The notes under the pieces: generated by a model
What the model was told of the DNA's origin: nothing
Databases searched by the model: none
What the model saw: only the letters and a program-made list of their open reading frames with translations
Program-made: the position numbers and the translations under genes
Shown: piece by piece, positions 27,587 to 34,528 of the stretch
Position numbering within the stretch: the stretch's first letter is position 1
How the letters are laid out: each line of letters starts with the position of its first letter
IMG/VR virus record: IMGVR_UViG_3300032313_000319
Location: 1 to 59,564 of that record
Source of the DNA: a virus
DNA length: 59,564 bases
Direction: 5' to 3' (one strand)

Positions 27587-28262
27587 TAGTTTCCTCCAAA
27601 TTTTTGTGAGAAAGAATGGTCCAAAAAAACGGACAGGTATATCTAATTCCAGACTCTATTGTGGTTATTCCGTGAATATAATTCATGTCTCCAGGGAAGA
27701 AGTAAGCAGCTCCACGCTTTGGCTTAAACTGGATTCCCTGATTTGGAAAATACAGTTCTCCACCTTCATAATCATCATTTAGATAGATAATTGTAGCAAT
27801 GTCATACCAAGGAAAGTCATTAGGCTTACCTGCGTTATCTCCTTCATGCAACTCTTTGTCTGCGTGAGGCATTTGCAAATTACCTGGAAGCCATCTAACA
27901 AGAGCAGGGGATGTTGGTTTTGCATCAACACCAAAGAAGCTATCAATCTGAACCTTTAATCTTTTTACAATAGACCTAATAGTATCTACAGTTTCTGGAC
28001 TAGTGCTATTAATTGTTGGATAGGTTGCTACACGACCATCCCAGTAGCCAGAATCATATATGACTACGCCATCTTCATTGTAGTGAGTTTGGGTAATATC
28101 CCAGGTCTCATTATTCCTAATAAAATTATTAAGAAGGTCTAGCTCTTCCTCTGTAAGGAAATTTTCAAGAGATCCAATCATCTCAGGGCCGTTTCCAAAG
28201 AACCCAGATGGGGTAATTGAAACGGGATTTTCAAAGTGACTATTAGAGTATTGTTTATCCAT
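27579..28262 (-). CDS. 2OG-Fe(II) oxygenase, prolyl 4-hydroxylase-like (4)
   Basis: This 227-residue protein has H133-x-D135, H197 and Arg207, with IIYLNDDYEGGELYFPNQG. The start is an ATG 6 nt after TATAAT, so it heads a leaderless transcript covering paralogs 4 to 1. A 60-residue N-terminal region precedes the catalytic core. Confidence 0.9.
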   Translation of the reverse strand: MDKQYSNSHFENPVSITPSGFFGNGPEMIGSLENFLTEEELDLLNNFIRNNETWDITQTHYNEDGVVIYDSGYWDGRVATYPTINSTSPETVDTIRSIVKRLKVQIDSFFGVDAKPTSPALVRWLPGNLQMPHADKELHEGDNAGKPNDFPWYDIATIIYLNDDYEGGELYFPNQGIQFKPKRGAAYFFPGDMNYIHGITTIESGIRYTCPFFWTILSHKNLEETND

Positions 28263-28268
28263 GGCTAT

Positions 28269-28274
28269 ATTATA
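28269..28274 (-). promoter_or_regulatory. leaderless promoter for oxygenases 4-1
   Basis: GTGGTATAAT lies 6 nt before the ATG at 28262. No clear -35 is visible. Confidence 0.6.
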
Positions 28275-28279
28275 CCACG

Positions 28280-29008
28280 TTAGTCATACTTGCGTCTTTC
28301 CCAGACATCTTTCTGATAGACTCCACCGCTTGGTTTACGATACTTAAAACTATTTGCCATATTTTTAGTATATATCTCAGAAGGATTTTCTATGATGGTT
28401 TCTGACTTCCAGTCTTCACGTTTAAATGGGATAATCTGAGCATATGGAGTTCCAGCAGGAATAACTCCCTCAAATCCCTTTGCAACAAAGAATGGCATAG
28501 TTCCTGGAAGGCTTACCTTGTCATTGTCTATAATTCCACTTGTAGTTAGGAATGGTAAATCAAATCTATTGAAGGGTTGTGAGTATATCGCACTATATCC
28601 GACTGGTAGCTCTACTGCCCAGTCAGACCACCAAGCAAAGTGGTTGTCATGATATCCCCAGGGTGTCTCAAACTGTGGCATTGGAGATCTGTCGTGCAAG
28701 AAGTCTTTATACTGGCTATCTAGGACTTTGCCCACCACGGTTCCAGATTCACTAATAGAAAATTCAATGTCGCACGGTGTTCTGTATACGTATCCAGTAG
28801 TCATAATATCGTAAAGTGCTGGACATGCTTTCCAGGTAACTACCCTGCCACCATCTGGACCAATAAAAGGCTCTCCATCAGAATTCATTGCATACCTGTC
28901 GGCATCTTTATACCAAACTGGAATTGCTTTGCTGGTTGGGGTTGGCTTAGACATGCTAGACTCCGTTAGCCAAGACCTATTAGATACAAACTTAATCTTT
29001 TTGTTCAT
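28280..29008 (-). CDS. DUF6065-like protein (A)
   Basis: The 242-residue protein has a pattern I associate with DUF6065-type phage proteins: an aromatic-rich beta core (SAIYSQPFNRFDLPFLTTSG) and the turn GVIPAGTPYAQIIPFKRE. A cupin-like beta barrel is possible. It overlaps the upstream paralog B by 17 nt and is embedded among the oxygenases, so a linked role is likely. Enzymatic function unknown. Confidence 0.7.
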   Translation of the reverse strand: MNKKIKFVSNRSWLTESSMSKPTPTSKAIPVWYKDADRYAMNSDGEPFIGPDGGRVVTWKACPALYDIMTTGYVYRTPCDIEFSISESGTVVGKVLDSQYKDFLHDRSPMPQFETPWGYHDNHFAWWSDWAVELPVGYSAIYSQPFNRFDLPFLTTSGIIDNDKVSLPGTMPFFVAKGFEGVIPAGTPYAQIIPFKREDWKSETIIENPSEIYTKNMANSFKYRKPSGGVYQKDVWERRKYD

Positions 29009-29708
29009 TTATAACTTTCATGACTAGCTTCTTAGCCTCATGCTCTCCGACTGGGGCACCTGTGTGATCAACTGCATCTCTATAGAAATGTGTCCAATCA
29101 CCCACTGAATTGCGAGCCTGTGATGCTTCTGATCTTGCTGACATCCTGTCTCCCCACTCTCTAGTACTCCATTCACGTGGTGTGTGGTTCTTAACTGTAA
29201 CCTCATAAGACTGAAGATCATTTAAAGAAATTGGTAGAACTGTTGCGATTGGAGTTCCAGCTGGAATTGTAATCTCTACGTTTGGTTGCAATACCATCCA
29301 TGCAATAGGAAGTTCTGACTCAAGAACTGATGTGCTAATCACGGTTGTAATGCACTGAGCACCTTCAATAAATTGATTTGGCACTGGCATAGTCAACAAA
29401 GAGATGTTCTTTTTTGCAGAAAAATAAATACCAGTATTAAAGCTTATTGTTCTATTTCCACGATTAACGTGAACATATTTTTCTCCAGATATAACCTTAA
29501 CGTGATCTGGAGTAGAGTCATTTATACCGTCCCAAATAAAGGTAATGTCTTCTGGAAACGATATTCCCCAGCCAAGTCTATTCGCAATAGACATTGGAAA
29601 ACAGTGATAGGCATGCCTTTCATATGTGCTGTCCATCCAGTCACGCTTCATTGGAATTTGATCTATATTGCCAGAGCGATCATGGACTCTATATGCCACA
29701 ACCTCCAT
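28992..29708 (-). CDS. DUF6065-like protein (B)
   Basis: This 238-residue protein has the same general plan as protein A: CFPMSIANRLGWGISFPED near the N-terminus and a late ITIPAGTPIATVLPISL turn matching A's VIPAGTPYAQIIPF. The C-terminal 60 residues are Arg/Glu-rich. No metal triad of the oxygenase type is seen. The pair looks like an ancient duplication. Confidence 0.65.
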   Translation of the reverse strand: MEVVAYRVHDRSGNIDQIPMKRDWMDSTYERHAYHCFPMSIANRLGWGISFPEDITFIWDGINDSTPDHVKVISGEKYVHVNRGNRTISFNTGIYFSAKKNISLLTMPVPNQFIEGAQCITTVISTSVLESELPIAWMVLQPNVEITIPAGTPIATVLPISLNDLQSYEVTVKNHTPREWSTREWGDRMSARSEASQARNSVGDWTHFYRDAVDHTGAPVGEHEAKKLVMKVINEQKD

Positions 29709-29710
29709 AA

Positions 29711-30451
29711 TTAGTTGCCAGTTTCCTCATAGAATTCTGGTTTGTGGTACTTTTCGGAATAGTCAAGCATAGTAACGATTGAATACTTTACCCCAGAGTG
29801 TACTGGCATAGCACGGTGTGGATACATAAAGTTAGATGGGAATAGGTATAAATCTCCAGCCTTAGGCTTAACACTTAGATTCTGAAGTCTAAAGAATAGC
29901 TCCCCACCTTCATAATCATCATTTGGATAAGATACAGCTGACAGAACACAGTTATAAGAGTACCCATTGTCGTGGTGCTCCTGGAAGTGCTGTCCTTCAC
30001 CATACCTAACAAAATTCATAGCTTCCCAATATCTTAGCTCTCCGATATTGTGCATCTTGCAATAGTGCTTTACTGCTTGTAGTTGTCTAAAATAAACATC
30101 ATCCCACAGCTGACGTAGCTTCTCTGCAGCATCTCCAGTGTGCTCAGCGATATCTGACTTCTTATACTTAAAATCCTTGCAATCACGATACTCTGGAATC
30201 TTCATTCCATATCCCACCATAGCGTCAGCATATTCATAGGCATTGTCTGGATCTTCTAGAACATCTTCAAGTCTTTGAATAATATTCATACTAGTTGGAA
30301 GGACATCACGATAAACCAAGATACCGTGCCCAAAGTCCTCAATAGATGACCAAGTAATTTCATCAATTCTGTAAAAGTCCTGAATTCTTTTTTGCAAATC
30401 TTCTTGCTTTTGGTTATTTTCTTGCTCGTTAAATTCTTGCTGGTTTGACAA
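29711..30451 (-). CDS. 2OG-Fe(II) oxygenase, prolyl 4-hydroxylase-like (5)
   Basis: The 246-residue protein has H159-x-D161, H212 and Lys222, with SYPNDDYEGGELFFRLQ. The start is a TTG with AAGGAG 5 nt upstream. A Gln/Glu-rich N-terminal leader of about 25 residues precedes the fold. More similar to paralogs 6 and 8 (FPSNFMYPHRA versus FPSTYIYEHAS) than to 1-4. Confidence 0.9.
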   Translation of the reverse strand: MSNQQEFNEQENNQKQEDLQKRIQDFYRIDEITWSSIEDFGHGILVYRDVLPTSMNIIQRLEDVLEDPDNAYEYADAMVGYGMKIPEYRDCKDFKYKKSDIAEHTGDAAEKLRQLWDDVYFRQLQAVKHYCKMHNIGELRYWEAMNFVRYGEGQHFQEHHDNGYSYNCVLSAVSYPNDDYEGGELFFRLQNLSVKPKAGDLYLFPSNFMYPHRAMPVHSGVKYSIVTMLDYSEKYHKPEFYEETGN

Positions 30452-30460
30452 CGTTTCTCC

Positions 30461-31195
30461 TTAGTATGTAATCTTACTCATGTCTTCTTGACGATAGTTA
30501 AAGTTTCTTAGACCACCACGGTCGTTATAGTCTGTCATAATCACAACAGAATACTTAGTTCCAGAGATCATGTCGTTTGACGCATGCTCATAAATATAAG
30601 TTGATGGGAATACCATGACATCGCCCTTCTTAGGCTTAAGTGTTAGATTAAACCTTGGGAAATATAGCTCTCCACCTTCATAGTCATCATTAATGTATGC
30701 AACTACTGAAACGGTAGTAACGTAGGCTGGGCCATGGTCTGCATGAATCTTAAAGTGTGTTCCTGCACCATCATACTTTACAAAGTTAAATGCCTCAAAG
30801 AAGTTTACACCAACTCCCCAGTAACGACCATAGTCATCAACATTTGGTTTAATTGATCTAAATGCTAGCTCATGCATTTCGTACAAAGCTGCATTCTGAT
30901 CATCTCTAGGCCCAAGGTTTGTAGTACTTACCTTAAAGTCAAGACACTTTCGTGCCTCTTCCATAACATCGTCACCTTCTGTTACCTTTGCACCTTGCCA
31001 AGAATACTTAGTCTGACCGTTTAGATTGTTTTCTAGAGTGCTTATCATGTAGTCACATAAACTACTGCTAATTGCATTATTGTATACATTAATTCCAAGT
31101 GCTGGATTTGACACAACTATACCGCCATGAGTTACTCTAGATGGCATTCTGTTTGAGTCTGTTTCGGATCTATCTTTTGTTAGCCAATCATTCAT
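30461..31195 (-). CDS. 2OG-Fe(II) oxygenase, prolyl 4-hydroxylase-like (6)
   Basis: This 244-residue protein has H151-x-D153, H204 and Lys214, with AYINDDYEGGELYFPRFNL. The ATG lies 6 nt after TATAAT; it is the first gene of the main oxygenase transcript. It shares FPSTYIYEHA and the RFNLTLKPKKGD block with paralog 8 (40322-40918), 9 kb away, so one arose from the other or from a common donor. Confidence 0.9.
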   Translation of the reverse strand: MNDWLTKDRSETDSNRMPSRVTHGGIVVSNPALGINVYNNAISSSLCDYMISTLENNLNGQTKYSWQGAKVTEGDDVMEEARKCLDFKVSTTNLGPRDDQNAALYEMHELAFRSIKPNVDDYGRYWGVGVNFFEAFNFVKYDGAGTHFKIHADHGPAYVTTVSVVAYINDDYEGGELYFPRFNLTLKPKKGDVMVFPSTYIYEHASNDMISGTKYSVVIMTDYNDRGGLRNFNYRQEDMSKITY

Positions 31196-31201
31196 ATGCT
31201 A

Positions 31202-31207
31202 ATTATA
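31202..31207 (-). promoter_or_regulatory. leaderless promoter for oxygenase 6 operon
   Basis: TGTGCTATAAT lies 6 nt before the ATG at 31195, directly behind a strong hairpin. Confidence 0.6.
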
Positions 31208-31212
31208 GCACA

Positions 31213-31239
31213 AGACCCAGGATTGTTAGTCCTGGGTCT
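31213..31239 (-). terminator. perfect 10-bp hairpin between Fn3 gene and oxygenases
   Basis: AGACCCAGGA and TCCTGGGTCT pair perfectly around a 7-nt loop. It follows the stop at 31255 on the minus strand. The U-tract is poor, as is common in actinobacterial terminators. Confidence 0.7.
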
Positions 31240-31254
31240 ATGCACTCTCATTCT

Positions 31255-32046
31255 TTAGAACATCAGCACTCCGCTGAAGCCTGGGAAGAACGGTGGAAAG
31301 AATGGGAAGAATGGTGGGAAGTAAGGGAAGCTTGGCCCAAACCCTGGGAAGAACGGGAAGAACGGGAAGAACGGTGGGAAGTAAGGGAAGCTTGGTGGGA
31401 AGAATGGTGGGAAGAATGGTGGGAAAAATGGAGACAGTGTAGTCACGCTATTAGAGTTAGCAGAGTATACACCAACACCATTTGCGTTTTCAGCTCGGAT
31501 TTGGTATGTCTGAGCAGTTCCACCCTCTTGGGTAATGTTAGTAGTGCTTGCTGGAGCGTTTACAGTATTAGTCTTGTTATCAGAGGATGTCCAGCGATAT
31601 AGTGTAATTGACTTACCACCAGTTGCTGGAGCAGTCCAATCAAGCTTGTCCTGATTAGTCTGAGCAGTAGCTGTAGGTGCTGACATAGTTGCAGGAACTG
31701 TTGTAGCAGTTACGGTTACGCTAGCAGCAGTCCCTTGTGAGGTTCCAGCTGCATTTGTAGCAGTTACGCTAATTGTGTAAGTAACATTAGAAGCAAGGCC
31801 CTCTACAACAACAGGAGACGATGATCCTGTTGCGGTCCTAGTTGTCTGACCAACAGCAGTTGCAGTCACTGTATATGACGTAGCAGCAGGAGAAAGGGCT
31901 GGTAGCTCGAAAGCTACACTAGCTGCTCCGTTATTGAATGCTCTGTTGGTGCCTACGTCTGTAGCGACTACATTGATAGGTGCTAGTGGCTCTAGAAAGT
32001 CGTTTGATGCTTGAGACTTTCTACCTGATCTTTTTCCTGCTGCCAT
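31255..32046 (-). CDS. Fn3-domain virion protein with Phe/Pro-repeat tail
   Basis: The 263-residue protein has two fibronectin-III-like domains (about 23-115, with SYTVTATAVG and YTISVTATNAAGTSQG; and 118-205, with YQIRAENANGVGVYS). They are followed by about 55 residues composed almost only of Phe, Pro, Ser, Tyr and Gly (units such as FFPPFFPPSFPYFPPFFPFF). The DNA of the tail is a near 60-bp tandem repeat, purine-only on the plus strand. Fn3 domains are common on phage surfaces. The tail's role is unknown; its prolines are candidate substrates for the adjacent oxygenases. Confidence 0.8.
   Translation of the reverse strand: MAAGKRSGRKSQASNDFLEPLAPINVVATDVGTNRAFNNGAASVAFELPALSPAATSYTVTATAVGQTTRTATGSSSPVVVEGLASNVTYTISVTATNAAGTSQGTAASVTVTATTVPATMSAPTATAQTNQDKLDWTAPATGGKSITLYRWTSSDNKTNTVNAPASTTNITQEGGTAQTYQIRAENANGVGVYSANSNSVTTLSPFFPPFFPPFFPPSFPYFPPFFPFFPFFPGFGPSFPYFPPFFPFFPPFFPGFSGVLMF
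31262..31440. repeat. purine-rich tandem repeat coding the Phe/Pro tail
   Basis: GGGAAGAACGG/TGGGAAGAATGG-type units repeat through the region, and GGTGGGAAGTAAGGGAAGC occurs twice 60 nt apart (about 31314 and 31374). The low-complexity DNA could expand or contract by slippage. Confidence 0.8.
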
Positions 32047-32065
32047 GCTATGTGCCTTCCTTTAA

Positions 32066-33934
32066 TTATGCTGTTAGGTCGCCGTAGACCAACCAAGTGT
32101 TTTCTGCTCGCTTTAGAAGTGTTGCAGAAGACCACTGGGTCCTTAACTTAAGTCCTGGAGTTGCATTTACGGTAACTCCACCTGCACCTGCGATTGTTAC
32201 CTGACCAGTTCCAGTCTGAATAATATCAATAGTTGTTCCTACTGGGTAGGCTACTGAAGAATTTGTTGGAATAGTCAAGGTGGTTGCAGAAGACTTGCTA
32301 ATCTCAACAATTGTGTCACGTTCGTTTAGGTTAGATAGGGTATAAGAATCTGTTTTTGCAGAGATAGTGGTGATAGAGGGAACGCCCTGCTTTGTCTGAG
32401 TGCCGTCAGTAAATACCACACCAGCCACCTCAATATTGTTAACAGCTAGGTCGTCTAGCGAACCCTGAGCAAAATTTATCACCGTTGTTGGCTCGTCAGT
32501 TACACCCTTGAATATCTTCCACTTTCCAGCAGATGAGTCACGAGCAATACCAGAGTGCTGATATGTTCCATCGTCAAAGGATGCGACTATACCAAGGTCT
32601 ACCAAATTAGTCTCATTTCCCTCACCAATATAGATTAGTGGATCAGAGACAATTAGATCTTGTGCTGAAACTGTCGTTGTGGTTCCAGAAACTGTTAGGT
32701 TGCCAGTCACCTCAAGGTCTCCGTCAACACTCGCACCGCCTTCAAAAATTGGATATGAAAGATTTGCCTTAAGGTTTAGTTCTTGGTACGTCGCATTTGA
32801 AACTGGCTTATCTGCATCTGAAGTATTGTCTACGTTACCAAGTCCTACGTGAGTCTTTGTGACACCAGAAACAGTTCCAGTAAATGTTGGATCTGCTGTA
32901 GGTGCCTTAGCATCTAGCTGTGTCTGAATGGCAGATGTAACACCATTTACATATCCAAGCTCGGTAGAGGAGACATCTCCTACAGAGGTAGTACTTGGAA
33001 GAACTACGGTACCTGTAAAGGTTGGTCCACTTAGTGGTGCATATGTAGATGATGCAGTAGCAGATGCAAGCTTGGCATCTAGCTGAGTCTGAATAGCAGA
33101 AGTTACTCCGTTTACGTATCCAATTTCTGTAGAAGAAACATCACCAATAGATGTCGTTGTTGGCAATACTACTGTTCCAGTAAAGGTTGGGTTGGCTGTG
33201 TTTGCTTTTGCATCAAGTTCACCCTCGATGTTTACATCAGCTTGCTCAAGAGCGTCTATCTGTCCCTGAATTGAACCTGTAACTCCATCAAGGTAAGAGA
33301 TCTCTGTTCCAGTTACCGAACCAACTGATGTTGTTGAAGGAAGTACAATATCTCCAGTAAATGTTGTATCTGCTAGAATTCCATTAACTGCTGTGGTTAC
33401 TGATGTAGATATTGCTGAGTTAACCTGAGCATTGTTCATAACATATTCTAGACCAGCAAAGTTGTTAACACCATTACCGACCTTAAACCCTAGCAGTGTT
33501 GTGTTGTAGGCAACAGTTCCTAGAGGAATAATGGAGCTGTCTGCTTCCCAGCCAGCTGCGTTCTTCTTGATAATTGGAACAACCTTTGACACGAAGTCTG
33601 GGTCGTCTCCAAGTGCTGCAGCTAGCTCGTCGAGAGTATTTAGAAGATCTGGGGCACCAGCGATTAGGTTTCCTAGCTGGCTAACTGGAATCTTTCCAGT
33701 GCTATCAAGGGTAGCAACACCATTATTAGCTGCTTTTTGGCTTAGTAGAATGTAGGTTCCAGATAGGTCTGTGGTGTCTTGGAAGTATGTTAGGTCATCC
33801 CAGTGATTGATTCCATCACCAATCTTAAATTTATTGGTGTCGGTTTCAAAACCAATTTCACCAGCTGCTAGAATAGGGTTAGCTGTGCCCCACTGAGACT
33901 CTGTTCCTCTACGTTGCTGCATTCTTGTTGCCAT
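32066..33934 (-). CDS. tail fibre protein with Mtd-like N-terminus and internal repeats
   Basis: The 622-residue protein begins with a domain common on phage fibres (QRRGTESQW, then NPILAAGEIGFETDTNKFKI and GDGINHWDDL). The middle holds several copies of a unit of about 45 residues (TFTGTVVLPTTTSIGDVSS, then TEIGYVNGVTSAIQTQLDAK). The C-terminal 120 residues form a tip-like domain ending in WLVYGDLTA, shared with the protein at 42164-42799. A structural fibre is likely. Confidence 0.85.
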   Translation of the reverse strand: MATRMQQRRGTESQWGTANPILAAGEIGFETDTNKFKIGDGINHWDDLTYFQDTTDLSGTYILLSQKAANNGVATLDSTGKIPVSQLGNLIAGAPDLLNTLDELAAALGDDPDFVSKVVPIIKKNAAGWEADSSIIPLGTVAYNTTLLGFKVGNGVNNFAGLEYVMNNAQVNSAISTSVTTAVNGILADTTFTGDIVLPSTTSVGSVTGTEISYLDGVTGSIQGQIDALEQADVNIEGELDAKANTANPTFTGTVVLPTTTSIGDVSSTEIGYVNGVTSAIQTQLDAKLASATASSTYAPLSGPTFTGTVVLPSTTSVGDVSSTELGYVNGVTSAIQTQLDAKAPTADPTFTGTVSGVTKTHVGLGNVDNTSDADKPVSNATYQELNLKANLSYPIFEGGASVDGDLEVTGNLTVSGTTTTVSAQDLIVSDPLIYIGEGNETNLVDLGIVASFDDGTYQHSGIARDSSAGKWKIFKGVTDEPTTVINFAQGSLDDLAVNNIEVAGVVFTDGTQTKQGVPSITTISAKTDSYTLSNLNERDTIVEISKSSATTLTIPTNSSVAYPVGTTIDIIQTGTGQVTIAGAGGVTVNATPGLKLRTQWSSATLLKRAENTWLVYGDLTA

Positions 33935-33984
33935 AGTATTTTATCTCCTAATATTAGGCTTTTAGCCCTCAACACTCATTTATA

Positions 33985-33990
33985 ATTATA
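33985..33990 (-). promoter_or_regulatory. -10 box for fibre gene
   Basis: TATAAT about 50 nt before the ATG at 33934; AGGAGA precedes the start. Confidence 0.4.
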
Positions 33991-34009
33991 ACATTCGTTT
34001 TACGAATGC

Positions 34010-34459
34010 TTAATTAAAGTTATCTATTGCTATTCCGCCATTCCAGGTCATTGCCCATTCATTTAGGTTATAATAGCCTGCATCTGTAACAGATACAAAA
34101 TCTCCATCGTAGAATCCACCATCTTGGTAAATACTAACAATAAGTCCATCTCCACCGATTGAAGTATCGTGAATGTGCTGAGGTAGATTGATAACATCGT
34201 TGTATGTTGCCAATACAATCCACGCATCATTAAAATAAATATTCATTCTAGAGTTGGTTGTGTTAAACCATTGCATTCCAACAGTTGGATCATCTGGTTC
34301 TGTATCTTGAATTACTACCAGTCTAGAGTCTACATAGGACTTAGTTACTGCATGTGTTGATTCTGTTGGCTCAGCAACAACGACAGTGCCTCCGAACCGA
34401 CCGCCATCTGTAACGATTAGCCCATTCTTGACCTTGAAGTCTCTTTCTGTCACAGCCAT
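34010..34459 (-). CDS. short tail fibre-associated protein
   Basis: This 149-residue protein shares its N-terminus (ERDFKVKNGLIVTDG) with the next fibre (KDFKIKSGLIVEG) and continues with AVTKSYVDSR, then a Trp-containing domain (MQWFNTTNSRMNIYF) common in fibre shafts. Probably an attachment or chaperone-like subunit of the fibre. TTAGGAG precedes the ATG. Confidence 0.7.
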   Translation of the reverse strand: MAVTERDFKVKNGLIVTDGGRFGGTVVVAEPTESTHAVTKSYVDSRLVVIQDTEPDDPTVGMQWFNTTNSRMNIYFNDAWIVLATYNDVINLPQHIHDTSIGGDGLIVSIYQDGGFYDGDFVSVTDAGYYNLNEWAMTWNGGIAIDNFN

Positions 34460-34486
34460 TCAATTCTCCTAATTAAAACTTGTGGG

Positions 34487-34513
34487 TGGTGGGGTTTTTG
34501 AGGAACCCCACCA
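34487..34513 (-). terminator. 10-bp hairpin after long fibre gene
   Basis: TGGTGGGGTT and AACCCCACCA pair perfectly with a 7-nt loop, between the fibre stop (34529) and the next gene on the minus strand. Weak U-tract. Confidence 0.65.
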
Positions 34514-34528
34514 GAAACCTTTGTTTAA

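Noticed and set aside
31141-31602. 153-codon plus-strand frame rich in Trp/Glu
   Set aside because: It is the mirror of the Phe/Pro repeat and has no promoter or ribosome site; the minus-strand Fn3 protein explains the region.
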